Shown here piece after piece: positions 9,167 through 18,270 of a stretch of DNA of 56,117 bases. Under the pieces are notes generated by a model. The model saw only the letters and a list, made by a program, of their open reading frames with translations, ran no database searches and was not told where the DNA came from. The position numbers were made by a program, and so were the translations under genes. Origin of the DNA: an uncultured Pseudomonadota bacterium (GTDB lineage Bacteria > Pseudomonadota > Gammaproteobacteria > CAJXQU01); NCBI GenBank assembly GCA_913058255.1, contig CAJXQU010000014.1:1-56117 (forward strand). The letters are read 5' to 3'. Within the stretch, counting starts at the first letter, position 1. Every line of letters begins with the position of its first letter.

Positions 9167-10457
9167 AATAGAATCCGTCCATTCCTTCGTTTCCGGGTAA
9201 TATTTGTTTTCCATGAGGAAGATCACGTCCCCATGGAGCTGAAATCTTGCTTTCCGAAGCATTTTCTTGTTCGGATAAAAACCAAGTTATCTGATCTTGG
9301 TTCTCTTGTTTTAAGGTTGAACAGGTAACATATACAAGCTGACCGCCGCTGGCAAGTAAGGGCCATAAAGCAGTGAGGATCTTTCGCTGTGTTTCGACGA
9401 GGGCTTTTATATCATCTGGCTGTCGATGATACTTGATATCAGGGTGCCTTCGGATAACGCCTGTTGCAGAGCAGGGTGCATCGAGTAGGATGCGATCAAA
9501 TAATTGACCATCCCACCATTGTTCTGTTTCTGAGACATCGTGATCAATTACGTTGACTTTCTCAGACAATAATTCAAGACGAGTGAGCGTGTCATTAAGT
9601 AACGCGACTCGCTTCTCAGTGATATCCAAAGCGGTTAAAGCTTTGAGCTTAGGTTCTTTCTCTAGGATGTGTGCTGTTTTCCCACCAGGGGCGGCACAGG
9701 CATCGAGGACATTTTGATTTGGTTTGAGGTCGAGTAATCCTGCCGCTTGTTGAGCGGCTTGATCCTGCACTGAGACATGCCCTTCCATAAACCCGGGAAG
9801 TGTTGTTGGATTGATGGATTGTAGTAGCTTTATACCGTCAGTGCTGACCTCGGATCGAGCACATTCGATACCGAGCTCATTCAGTGTCGCGAGATAATCA
9901 TCACGACTTTCTTTTAAAGCATTAACGCGCAGAGACATGCCGGCTTGTTGATTATTTTGGTTTAGTATTTCTTGCCAGTCATCAGGCCAATTCTTTTTGA
10001 TTTTTCCGACTAACCATTGAGGGTGACTATACTCCGCTTCTAATGATTCCTTAGCGGTAGATAAGAGCTGTTCATGTTGACGAAGCAGGTTACGTAGCAC
10101 GCCATTGAGTAAAGCGGTGGCCCAAGGTCGGCCTGTCTGTCTCGCGCCCTCGACAGTGCTAGACACTGCGGCGTGTTCAGGTGTTCGCATATGACTAATC
10201 TGATAGGCTCCGATCAGTAAGAGAGCTTTTAGAATACTATCTTTAGATTTAAACGGTTTGCGTAATAACGGGCTAAGAACGGCATTAAGTTGATAATACC
10301 AGCGCAAAACGCCATAGCTTAATTCATTAGCAAATGCTCGATCTCGTGGGTCTTCTAGTTGATCAAGCAGAGGGGGGGCACAATCGGAAAGCGAACGATG
10401 TTTGGTTAACACGGAATCGATGATCTCAGCTGCAGTTAGTCGGGCATTTTTTTTCAT
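9144..10457 (-). CDS. rsmB: 16S rRNA (cytosine-967-C5)-methyltransferase RsmB
   Basis: RsmB methylates C967 of 16S rRNA using S-adenosylmethionine. The 437-residue protein has an N-terminal NusB-like RNA-binding domain (about 1-140) and a C-terminal Rossmann methyltransferase. Motif I is LDACAAPGGKTAHIL. The two catalytic cysteines lie in LLDAPCSATGVIRRHPDIK and YVTCSTLKQEN, the motif IV and VI signatures of m5C enzymes. It sits ten bases after fmt, in the common def-fmt-rsmB order, and overlaps the DUF4390 gene at its 3' end. Confidence 0.97.
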   Translation of the reverse strand: MKKNARLTAAEIIDSVLTKHRSLSDCAPPLLDQLEDPRDRAFANELSYGVLRWYYQLNAVLSPLLRKPFKSKDSILKALLLIGAYQISHMRTPEHAAVSSTVEGARQTGRPWATALLNGVLRNLLRQHEQLLSTAKESLEAEYSHPQWLVGKIKKNWPDDWQEILNQNNQQAGMSLRVNALKESRDDYLATLNELGIECARSEVSTDGIKLLQSINPTTLPGFMEGHVSVQDQAAQQAAGLLDLKPNQNVLDACAAPGGKTAHILEKEPKLKALTALDITEKRVALLNDTLTRLELLSEKVNVIDHDVSETEQWWDGQLFDRILLDAPCSATGVIRRHPDIKYHRQPDDIKALVETQRKILTALWPLLASGGQLVYVTCSTLKQENQDQITWFLSEQENASESKISAPWGRDLPHGKQILPGNEGMDGFYYACLLKA

Positions 10458-10466
10458 TATCTAATT

Positions 10467-11420
10467 TTAGCCGATGCTGCGAACAAGGTCGGGATTGCCG
10501 TTAACAAAGTCGGCTACGGACATTTGCCGTTTTCCGGGCATTTGTAGTTGTGTAATCCGCAATAAACCTTTACCTGTGACGACGTCAATTCCATCACGAG
10601 AGATGGCTGCGATTTCACCGGGTTGCTTCTCGGTTGGAGATGTTTCTGGGGCTGTAACAGTCGCATCCCAAACCCGTATGTTTTTTTCAAATAACTCAGC
10701 ATGTGCGACTGGCATAGGGTTAAAAGCACGCACTTTGCGTTGAATAGCCATGGCGGAGTCTTGCCAGTCTATAGCGGCTTCTGTTTTTGTGATTTTTTCG
10801 GCGTAAGTGACTAACTCTTCATCTTGTTCCTCTGCGGTAGCGGTGCCATCCGCTAATGCGGAGACGGTTTCAAATAGGCTTTTTGCCCCAAGTTTTGCGA
10901 GCTTGTCATGCAATATTTGAGCGGTGTCAGAGGCCTCTATAGAACAAGATGATTTTAAGTACATTGGGCCACTATCGAGAGTTCGGGCCATTTGCATGAT
11001 GGTAACACCTGACTCGGTATCGCCGATTTCAATTGCTCTTTGAATAGGGGCCGCGCCACGCCAGCGAGGTAATAGTGATCCATGTACATTGATGCAACCT
11101 AAACGAGGCGTGTCTAAAATACTTTGTGGAAGAATTTGACCATATGCGACGACTATCAACAGATCAAGATTGAGTGACTGTAATTCTTCTAATGCTTCAG
11201 GGGCTTTAAAAGAAAGGGGTTGTAATACCGTGAGGTTGTGGGCTTCAGCCAGTTCTTTTACTGCACTTTTTTGGATCTTTCGTCCACGACCTGCTGGCCT
11301 GTCTGGTTGGGTGTAAATGGCGATCAAGTCGTGTTGATCGGCCTTTATTAATGCTGCAAGAGAGACAGCTGCAAAATCTGGGGTGCCGGCAAAGGCAATG
11401 CGTAAACGTGATGCGGTCAT
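10467..11420 (-). CDS. fmt: Methionyl-tRNA formyltransferase
   Basis: Fmt formylates the amino group of methionyl-initiator tRNA with 10-formyl-tetrahydrofolate. The protein has 317 residues, the usual size. FAGTPDFAAVSLAAL at the N-terminus, the catalytic segment CINVHGSLLPRWRGAAPIQ (Asn, His) and GDTESGVTIMQM with the following D are all intact. A C-terminal OB-like domain follows residue 205. It lies between def and rsmB; def removes the formyl group that Fmt adds, so the two enzymes form a functional pair. Confidence 0.97.
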   Translation of the reverse strand: MTASRLRIAFAGTPDFAAVSLAALIKADQHDLIAIYTQPDRPAGRGRKIQKSAVKELAEAHNLTVLQPLSFKAPEALEELQSLNLDLLIVVAYGQILPQSILDTPRLGCINVHGSLLPRWRGAAPIQRAIEIGDTESGVTIMQMARTLDSGPMYLKSSCSIEASDTAQILHDKLAKLGAKSLFETVSALADGTATAEEQDEELVTYAEKITKTEAAIDWQDSAMAIQRKVRAFNPMPVAHAELFEKNIRVWDATVTAPETSPTEKQPGEIAAISRDGIDVVTGKGLLRITQLQMPGKRQMSVADFVNGNPDLVRSIG

Positions 11421-11465
11421 TTATGAAGCCTTGGTGTATAAATGTAATTGAATGAGTAAAAACGA

Positions 11466-11969
11466 TTAGCCGGTTTGGCGTAACTGTTTTTCGAGCTTCT
11501 TTCTGATCCTGTTGCGTTTGAGTGTTGAAAGATAATCGACGAATAGCTTGCCATCCAGGTGATCGATTTCGTGCTGAATACAGACAGCCAACAAACCATT
11601 TGCTTCCATTTCGATGGATTCACCGTCGCGGTTTAATGCACGCAGCGTAATCTCTTCCGCGCGTTGCACAAGTTCATGTGTCTCAGGCACCGATAGGCAA
11701 CCTTCTTCCATCTCCCCTATGCCATCAAGAGTCAAGAGCTCAGGGTTGATCAGGAAGAGTGGAGAATCCTGTTCAGGGCTAAGGTCGATAACAACGAGTC
11801 TTTGCTGAACATTGACTTGTGTCGCTGCCAGACCGATACCTGGAGCGCCATACATTGTCTCAAGCATATCGTCTAATAGCCGATGTATAAAGCTATCAAC
11901 TGTCTGAACAGGTTTAGCAACTAGCCGTAACCTTGGATCGGGATAATGAAGTATGTCGAGTATGGGCAT
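11466..11969 (-). CDS. def: Peptide deformylase
   Basis: Def is a metalloenzyme that removes the N-terminal formyl group from nascent proteins. All three family motifs are present in 167 residues: [17 protein letters not shown] (metal-binding Cys) and QHEIDHLDG (the HEXXH zinc or iron site). Length matches E. coli Def (169). It is the first gene of the long minus-strand run leading through fmt and rsmB toward trkH, with a divergent promoter region shared with the LysM gene upstream. Confidence 0.98.
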   Translation of the reverse strand: MPILDILHYPDPRLRLVAKPVQTVDSFIHRLLDDMLETMYGAPGIGLAATQVNVQQRLVVIDLSPEQDSPLFLINPELLTLDGIGEMEEGCLSVPETHELVQRAEEITLRALNRDGESIEMEANGLLAVCIQHEIDHLDGKLFVDYLSTLKRNRIRKKLEKQLRQTG

Positions 11970-11997
11970 AGGACTTTATAGTGTTAAACGTATCAGC

Positions 11998-12006
11998 AGT
12001 ATAGCA
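11998..12006 (-). promoter_or_regulatory. Extended -10 promoter candidate for def
   Basis: On the minus strand the sequence reads TGCTATACT, an extended -10 element about 30 bases upstream of the def start. A TTGACA occurs further upstream but at 24 bp, which is too far to be its -35. Confidence 0.5.
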
Positions 12007-12165
12007 AAAAATAATGGCTAAAGTTATTGTCAAAACGCTTGTGCATGTTTCTTGCTTAACATTAGGTATTAGACTTTGAGATAAGCTTATCGTCAATTTT
12101 ATTAGTTTTTAGCTCGTCGTTATATCGATAAGCTACATTAAATAGATTTCAAATAGGGTTCTGAA

Positions 12166-13299
12166 ATGTATAGAAAATTTTTATGTTTTGTAATGATGTG
12201 TTGTGTTTCTTTCACAGTTTTTTCAGCTGATCTGGAGCTTCGCGCAGATCATCCAGAAAAATATGTCGTGAAAAAAGGCGATACTTTGTGGGATATTTCA
12301 GCGGTATTTTTAAAGAGCCCTTGGTTGTGGCCAGAGATCTGGCAAGTAAACCCACAGGTACGTAATCCTCATCTTATCTACCCTGGAGATGTTTTAGAAC
12401 TCGCTTTTTGTGATGGTAAGCCATGTTTGAGGTTTGGATCGGCAGGACGAAACGTAAAGCTTTCTCCTGGAGTTCGTTCTTCAATGAACGATCATGCTAT
12501 TCCACCGATACCTTTAGAGGTCATTCGTCCGTTTCTATCGCGCCCTCGTGTGGTGGAAGCCAATACTTTAGATTTGGCTCCTTACGTATTAGCTAGCCAA
12601 GATGAACATTTGATTGCTGGTGCTGAGAACAAGGTTTATGTTCGCGGTATTAAGCCGTTGGAAGAAAGGAATCGTTATATGATTTTCCGTAGCGGTGACA
12701 TTTATCGCGATGTTCCTGCTGAAGGGGCAAAGGAAGGTGAAATTCTTGGCTACGAAGCTTTGTATGTTGCTGGTGCTCAGATGCAACGCTTTGGAGATCC
12801 TGCGACGGCTTTGATTACTCATTCAGAACGCGAAGTTCTGATCGGTGATCGACTGCTGCCGGAAGAAGACCCAATTAGTGAACAGTTTATTCCTCATGCG
12901 CCAGATCATGAAGTGGATGGTCGAATTATTTCGGTTGTGGATGGCGTTTCACAAATTGGTCAATATCAAATTGTTGTTTTGAACCAAGGCGCTAAGCATG
13001 GTTTGGAAGCTGGGCATGTATTGTCCATTCATGAGAGTGGTCGATTTGTACGTGACACGATTGCACAGGATCAAAAGCTGAGAACGGGGCGTGATCAAGT
13101 CGTGATTGATCCAAAAGATGCCTCTGGAGCCAAACAAGTAACAAAGGTTGATACTAAAAAATTGACTGAGATTGTGGAGCTTCCTGAAGAGCTGATCGGT
13201 TATCTGATGATTTTTCGTACCTTCGACAAGGTCAGTTATGCATTAGTGATGGATCTTGAACGTCCAGCACATATTTATGATGCTGTTCATCTTCCATAA
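12166..13299 (+). CDS. Exported LysM-domain protein
   Basis: This 377-residue protein starts with a clear signal peptide (residues 1-21, ending VFSA). A single LysM domain follows at about 32-80 (YVVKKGDTLWDIS, then NPHLIYPGDVLEL), which normally binds peptidoglycan glycan. The remaining 290 residues have no motif I can name. The family is commonly found directly upstream of dprA in gammaproteobacteria, as here. The likely location is the periplasm, bound to cell wall, with a role in envelope maintenance that is not defined. Divergent from def; 78 bases separate it from dprA. Confidence 0.88.
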   Translation: MYRKFLCFVMMCCVSFTVFSADLELRADHPEKYVVKKGDTLWDISAVFLKSPWLWPEIWQVNPQVRNPHLIYPGDVLELAFCDGKPCLRFGSAGRNVKLSPGVRSSMNDHAIPPIPLEVIRPFLSRPRVVEANTLDLAPYVLASQDEHLIAGAENKVYVRGIKPLEERNRYMIFRSGDIYRDVPAEGAKEGEILGYEALYVAGAQMQRFGDPATALITHSEREVLIGDRLLPEEDPISEQFIPHAPDHEVDGRIISVVDGVSQIGQYQIVVLNQGAKHGLEAGHVLSIHESGRFVRDTIAQDQKLRTGRDQVVIDPKDASGAKQVTKVDTKKLTEIVELPEELIGYLMIFRTFDKVSYALVMDLERPAHIYDAVHLP

Positions 13300-13377
13300 G
13301 CCCTTCAAAAGCAATATAGACGAAAGTCTTTAACCTTTATCACAGTTGAGACCTGTCTGAATGACAGGTTCTCAGCT

Positions 13378-14550
13378 ATGATTCGTCGCAATATGGATAA
13401 CGCAACGAACGCTACCTCTACAAAAGATCAAACTTCAGACGAACAAAAGGAAGGTCTTACCAGCTGGCTAGTTCTAAACCGCATTAAGGGGTTCGGGCCA
13501 AAGACGATCAATGGTCTACTCGAGAAGTTTGAAAGTCCTCAACATATTTTTGATTCTTCAGTTGCAGAGCTAAAACACACGGGCTTATCATCTTCAGCTA
13601 TCGAAAAGATTAAAGGTGCTGTACCTGAAGTAGATGAGGACCTGGCTTGGTTAGAAGCTCATCCTCGGCACCACATCATCACAATGCAAGATCCTCGCTA
13701 CCCTTCTCTATTAAAAGAAATAACAGACCCGCCTGTACTCTTGTATGTGAATGGCGACCCGTATTTACTTTCAATGCCGCAACTGGCGATGGTCGGGAGC
13801 CGGTCAGCAACAGCGGGCGGCTTGGAAATAGCGCGAGAATTTTCTCGAATCTTGGTTGATATGGGCTTGGTTGTAACCAGCGGCCTAGCGTTAGGTGTGG
13901 ATGCTGCCGCGCATGAGGGAGCTTTAGCTTCAACCGGAAGGACCGTCGCTGTACTGGGGACCGGGCCAGATAGAATCTATCCTGCAAGCCATTTAAAGCT
14001 CGCTGGGCAGATTGTGGAAACGGGGGCCATTGTCACGGAGTTTATCCCAGGGGCAGCTCCACGGAAAGATCATTTTCCACGACGGAATAGAGTGATTAGT
14101 GGGCTAGCGCTAGGAACTCTAGTGGTAGAGGCGGCCAAACAAAGTGGTTCATTGATTACCGCTAGGTTTGCAATGGAGCAGGGTAAAGAAGTGTTTGCGG
14201 TACCAGGCTCAATTCGAAATCCGCAAGCTAAAGGTTGCCACGCACTTATTCGTGAAGGTGCAAAGCTAGTGGAGTCAGTTGAGGATATTATTGAAGAACT
14301 TGGGCCAGTTTTTGCCACACTTTACCCTGAGAAAGACCGAAACAGTGCTGAAGGTGAAATGGATACTCATAGTTTCTGTAATGAACAAAAGTTAATTATG
14401 GATAGTTTGGGCTTTGATCCTGTCTCAGTAAATGAGATTGTTGAACGATCGGGATTGACGGCTAGCGATGTTTCCTCCATTCTGTTGGCATTAGAACTTG
14501 AAGGGCATGTTTGTTCTCAAGTTGGCGGAATGTACTTAAGAAAGAAATAA
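13378..14550 (+). CDS. dprA: DNA processing protein DprA
   Basis: DprA binds single-stranded DNA and loads RecA during natural transformation. The 390-residue protein has an N-terminal helix-hairpin-helix/SAM-like region (about 25-85), the Rossmann-like DNA_processg_A core (AMVGSRSATAGGLEIAREFS, VVTSGLALGVDAAAHEGAL, GRTVAVLGTG) and a C-terminal winged helix (about 335-388, LIMDSLGFDPVSVNEIVERS). It is followed after six bases by smg, a standard gammaproteobacterial pairing. ATG 13378 and ATG 13393 (MDNATN) are both possible starts; the choice is not decided by the sequence. Confidence 0.96.
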   Translation: MIRRNMDNATNATSTKDQTSDEQKEGLTSWLVLNRIKGFGPKTINGLLEKFESPQHIFDSSVAELKHTGLSSSAIEKIKGAVPEVDEDLAWLEAHPRHHIITMQDPRYPSLLKEITDPPVLLYVNGDPYLLSMPQLAMVGSRSATAGGLEIAREFSRILVDMGLVVTSGLALGVDAAAHEGALASTGRTVAVLGTGPDRIYPASHLKLAGQIVETGAIVTEFIPGAAPRKDHFPRRNRVISGLALGTLVVEAAKQSGSLITARFAMEQGKEVFAVPGSIRNPQAKGCHALIREGAKLVESVEDIIEELGPVFATLYPEKDRNSAEGEMDTHSFCNEQKLIMDSLGFDPVSVNEIVERSGLTASDVSSILLALELEGHVCSQVGGMYLRKK

Positions 14551-14556
14551 AAATAG

Positions 14557-15036
14557 ATGAAGCAAACAGTCTTAGATGTCTTAATTTTCCTTTTTGAACA
14601 CTATATGGATGACGATAATGATATTTCTATTGAGGAAGATTCGTTACGTTTAGAGCTAAAGGAATCAGGTTTTGACGATCAACAAATCGGCAAGGCCTTT
14701 GAGTGGTTGCAAGGCTTGGCAGCACAACAAGACAGCATTCCACTCAATGAAAAAGTTGAAAGTAATTCGATTCGAGTCTATACCAGCCAAGAGCAGCGTA
14801 AGCTTGATGTGGACAGTCGAGGATTTTTAATGTTCCTTGAACAGATTGGTGTGTTGGGGCACCATAGCCGTGAATTGGTACTAGACCGAGTGATGGCTCT
14901 GGAATCAAGCATGATAGATATGGAACAACTTAAATGGGTTGTCTTGATGGTTTTATTTAACCAGCCAGGACAAGAAGAAGCCTTTGGTTGGATGGAAGAT
15001 CTAGTCATGGAAGAGCATAACGGCATAATACATTAA
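14557..15036 (+). CDS. smg: Smg family protein (DUF494)
   Basis: This 159-residue cytoplasmic protein matches the Smg/DUF494 family in length (E. coli Smg is 157), in its N-terminus (TVLDVLIFLFEHYMDD) and in the C-terminal LKWVVLMVLFNQPGQEEAF block. The biochemical role is not established. It is between dprA and topA, its usual place, and probably belongs to the same transcript as dprA (six-base gap). Confidence 0.95.
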   Translation: MKQTVLDVLIFLFEHYMDDDNDISIEEDSLRLELKESGFDDQQIGKAFEWLQGLAAQQDSIPLNEKVESNSIRVYTSQEQRKLDVDSRGFLMFLEQIGVLGHHSRELVLDRVMALESSMIDMEQLKWVVLMVLFNQPGQEEAFGWMEDLVMEEHNGIIH

Positions 15037-15070
15037 TCACCTGAACTATAAATTCTGAAAGAAATTTCGT

Positions 15071-17515
15071 ATGACAAGTAATCTAGTCGTGGTCGAGTCA
15101 CCGGCCAAAGCAAATACAATTAAACGTTATTTAGGCGAAGGCTTTGAAGTCCTTGCCTCTTATGGACACATTCGTGATCTGCTTCCGAAAAAGGGGGCGG
15201 TTGATACGGAAAATGGTTTCGAGATGCACTACGAAACAGTCGATAAGAATAACAAGCATGTCGCTGCCATTGTCAAGGCGATGAAAAAAGCAGACGCTTT
15301 ATATCTCGCGACCGATTTGGACCGCGAAGGGGAAGCCATTTCATGGCACCTAGCGGAGATCCTGAAAGAAAAGAATTTATTAAAAAATAAAGATGTTTAT
15401 CGCGTTGTTTTCAGCGAAATCACCAAAGGCGCAATCCAAGAAGCAATCAAGTCTCCTCGTGAATTGTCGATGGATATGGTTAACGCACAACAAGCCAGAC
15501 GAGCGCTGGATTACCTCGTAGGATTCAACCTTTCACCTTTATTATGGAAAAAAATTGCTCGAGGGCTTTCCGCTGGTCGAGTACAAAGCCCAGCATTACG
15601 ATTGATAGTTGAACGTGAAGAAGCAATAGAACGTTTCGATCCTCAAGAATATTGGACTATCGAAGCACTGAATACGCATGGTGGTGTAAGTTTTGGTGCA
15701 AAGCTGAATCTTTATAAAAACGAAAAAGTTAAGCAGTTTACTGTCACAGAGGCTGAGAATGCTCATGAGATCAGAGACGAATTAATTAAACAGTCAGGCG
15801 GTAAGTTAGTCGTCAGTGCTGTTGAAAAGAAACAAAGAAAGCGAAACCCTTCACCCCCCTTTATTACATCGACCTTACAACAAGAAGGTGTGCGGAAACT
15901 GGGCTTCACAGCGCAACGGGTTATGCGAACAGCGCAACAGCTTTATGAAGGAATCGAGATCGATAGTGGTTCTGTTGGTTTGATCACTTATATGAGAACG
16001 GATTCGATCAATCTGGCACAAGAAGCGATTGGTGAGATCCGTGACTTTGTTTCAGAACGCTACGGAAAAACAGAAATCCCAGCAGAACCACGTGTCTTTA
16101 AGAGCAAATCTAAAAATGCTCAAGAGGCTCATGAGGCAGTGCGCCCAACATCAGCACGGCGTACGCCACAAGATATGAAGCAATATCTTAGTGCGGATCA
16201 GTTCAAGCTTTACGATTTGATCTGGAAACGGACTGTGGCCAGTCAGATGAAGCATGCGACGATTGATCAGGTTGGTGTAAATCTCGCTTGTGGGGAAGGT
16301 AATAACTTCCGCGCGAGTGGCTCTACTGTTGCCGATGCGGGTTTTATGGCGGTTTATCTTGAAGGTAAAGATGACGGCAATGAGGGCGATAGTGATGAGA
16401 AAAAACTGCCGGTTTTAAAAGAAGGCGAAATCATCTCCGTAAACGAAATTTTGGCCGATCAACATTTCACTGAACCTCCTCCGCGTTTTACTGAGGCGAG
16501 TTTGGTTAAAACGTTGGAGGAGTATGATATTGGCCGGCCTTCGACTTATGCTTCTATCATTTCGACATTACTTCATCGAGAATATGTCGAGTTTGAGAAA
16601 AAACGTTTTACACCAACAGATATGGGCAGGCTCGTTAATAAATTTTTGACCGATCACTTCTCCAAATATGTTGATTATGAATTTACTGCAAAACTGGAAG
16701 ATACCTTGGATGCGGTGTCTCGAGGCGAAAAACAATGGATTCCTGTTCTTGAAGAGTTTTGGGGACCTTTTGAAAAACAACTGCAAGACAAAGAAGAAAA
16801 TGTTTCTCGCAAAGAGGCCAATCAGGCGCGTGAATTAGGGCTTGATCCTAAAACGGGCGAACCTGTTACGGTTCGTATGGGACGTTTCGGTGCCTATGTC
16901 CAGATCGGTGACGCAGAAGCTGATGAAAAGCCGCGATTTTATGGGTTACAAGCGGGTCAAAAGCTCGATACCATCACTCTCGAAGAAGCTATGGGTCTAA
17001 CCCGGTTACCTCGTGATCTGGGTGAAGATGCAGAAGGAAATGCTATTTCAACCAATGTTGGACGGTTTGGGCCATATGTTCGGTATGGCAATAAGTATGT
17101 TTCTATTCGCGATGGTGATGATCCTTACACGATTACGATTGAGCGAGCATTCGAATTGATTGAGCTGAAGAAAAAGGAAGATGCCGAAAAGAATATCAAG
17201 GAGTTCGAAGGAACTGAAATTAAGGTTCTGAAAGGACGATATGGTCCTTATGTAACGGATGGCAAAAAGAATGCGAAGATCCCTAAAGACAAAGAACCTG
17301 AGTCGATCACTTTAGAAGAAGCTATAAAAATGATCGAAGAAGCGCCAGAAAAAGGGCGTGGAAAACGCAAAGCTAAGGCCAAGGCTAAAACAAAGAGCAA
17401 AGCTAAGACGAAGTCAAAAGCGAAGGCCAAGAGTAAGGCTAAAACGAAAGCTAAGGTCAAGGCGAAAACTAAAGCGAAAACTAAAGCGAAATCTAAGGCC
17501 AAAGCCAAGGAATAA
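15071..17515 (+). CDS. topA: DNA topoisomerase I, with Lys/Ala-rich tail
   Basis: TopA relaxes negatively supercoiled DNA. The 814-residue protein has an N-terminal Toprim domain (VVESPAKANTIKRYLG; acidic DLDREGE), and the catalytic tyrosine is Y307 in GLITYMRTDSINL. The C-terminal part does not have the Cys4 zinc ribbons of E. coli TopA. It instead contains repeats of the type GRFGAYVQIG, GRFGPYVRYG and GRYGPYVTDG (about residues 598-750), as in zinc-free TopA proteins of several other phyla. The last ~50 residues are almost only Lys and Ala, with some Ser and Thr. The basic tail probably adds non-specific DNA binding. 34 bases separate it from smg. Confidence 0.97.
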   Translation: MTSNLVVVESPAKANTIKRYLGEGFEVLASYGHIRDLLPKKGAVDTENGFEMHYETVDKNNKHVAAIVKAMKKADALYLATDLDREGEAISWHLAEILKEKNLLKNKDVYRVVFSEITKGAIQEAIKSPRELSMDMVNAQQARRALDYLVGFNLSPLLWKKIARGLSAGRVQSPALRLIVEREEAIERFDPQEYWTIEALNTHGGVSFGAKLNLYKNEKVKQFTVTEAENAHEIRDELIKQSGGKLVVSAVEKKQRKRNPSPPFITSTLQQEGVRKLGFTAQRVMRTAQQLYEGIEIDSGSVGLITYMRTDSINLAQEAIGEIRDFVSERYGKTEIPAEPRVFKSKSKNAQEAHEAVRPTSARRTPQDMKQYLSADQFKLYDLIWKRTVASQMKHATIDQVGVNLACGEGNNFRASGSTVADAGFMAVYLEGKDDGNEGDSDEKKLPVLKEGEIISVNEILADQHFTEPPPRFTEASLVKTLEEYDIGRPSTYASIISTLLHREYVEFEKKRFTPTDMGRLVNKFLTDHFSKYVDYEFTAKLEDTLDAVSRGEKQWIPVLEEFWGPFEKQLQDKEENVSRKEANQARELGLDPKTGEPVTVRMGRFGAYVQIGDAEADEKPRFYGLQAGQKLDTITLEEAMGLTRLPRDLGEDAEGNAISTNVGRFGPYVRYGNKYVSIRDGDDPYTITIERAFELIELKKKEDAEKNIKEFEGTEIKVLKGRYGPYVTDGKKNAKIPKDKEPESITLEEAIKMIEEAPEKGRGKRKAKAKAKTKSKAKTKSKAKAKSKAKTKAKVKAKTKAKTKAKSKAKAKE
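17368..17512 (+). repeat. Lys/Ala-coding degenerate repeat at the 3' end of topA
   Basis: About 145 bases consist of degenerate hexamers of the form AARGCN (AAG/AAA then GCT/GCC/GCG or ACT/AGC), encoding a (Lys-Ala/Ser/Thr)n tail. Codon choice varies between units, so selection for the peptide, and not simple slippage alone, seems to maintain it. Length is likely to vary between strains. Confidence 0.8.
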
Positions 17516-17538
17516 TTACTAAAAGTCTAAGATTAAGT

Positions 17539-18099
17539 TTGCGTAAAAAAAAATCTAGCTGGCATTTAAAAAAAGCTTCTGAGATCATAAGAAGTGGTGG
17601 TGTCATTGCCTATCCAACCGAGGCCGTCTATGGTCTCGGTTCCGATCCTTGGGATCGTAAAGCGGTTTTAAAAATTCTCAGTATAAAAAAGCGCTCGATC
17701 AATAAGGGGCTGATTGTTATCGCGTCGGATCTACGCCAGCTTGAATCATTGATATGCATTCCTGATCAGTTTATTAAAACGAAAATTTTAAAAACATGGC
17801 CAGGCCCCTCAACTTGGGTTTTGCCTGCTTCGGCTCAATGTCCTTACTGGTTGCGAGGTGAGCATAGTGGTCTCGCAGTACGTATTTCTGCGCATCCTCT
17901 ATGTAAAGCGTTATGTGATTTAGCCGGGCCTATCGTTTCGACCAGCGCAAATCTTGCCAGCCAACCATCCTTGAAAACGGCATGGAAAGTTCAAATGCAG
18001 TTTAACGATCAACTAGACTATCTTTTAAGAGGCTCCTTATCTGGAAATGCTGAGCCTTCAAGTATTATAGATGCTATTTCGGATAAAATTATTCGTTAA
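17539..18099 (+). CDS. tsaC: Threonylcarbamoyl-AMP synthase TsaC (YrdC/Sua5 family)
   Basis: TsaC makes threonylcarbamoyl-AMP from threonine, bicarbonate and ATP for the t6A modification of ANN-decoding tRNAs. The protein has 186 residues, close to E. coli TsaC (190). Family motifs are GGVIAYPTEAVYGLG, KKRSINKGLIVIA, a TWVLPAS segment and GPIVSTSANLA. The start is TTG (17539); the preceding sequence is weak as a ribosome binding site. It follows topA by 23 bases, the same order seen in other gammaproteobacteria. Confidence 0.95.
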   Translation: MRKKKSSWHLKKASEIIRSGGVIAYPTEAVYGLGSDPWDRKAVLKILSIKKRSINKGLIVIASDLRQLESLICIPDQFIKTKILKTWPGPSTWVLPASAQCPYWLRGEHSGLAVRISAHPLCKALCDLAGPIVSTSANLASQPSLKTAWKVQMQFNDQLDYLLRGSLSGNAEPSSIIDAISDKIIR

Positions 18100-18270
18100 A
18101 TAGTGGTAGAAGAAACAGTTGTTATCAGCTGTGGCGAAAAGTGAAATGATAAAATATAAATAAAATCAATTGGTTGGTGCAGCATTGGTGTAATGCGAGC
18201 TATTTGACTGGACGGTCGTTTTGAATAGAGAATAAAAGCTCGAACGATACTGAAGCCCAAGGAAGGGATT

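Noticed and set aside
18180-18230. Sigma-54 promoter ahead of the PEP-CTERM-like gene
   Set aside because: TGG and GC pairs occur but not at the required -24/-12 spacing; a weak TTGACT without a good -10 is also insufficient.
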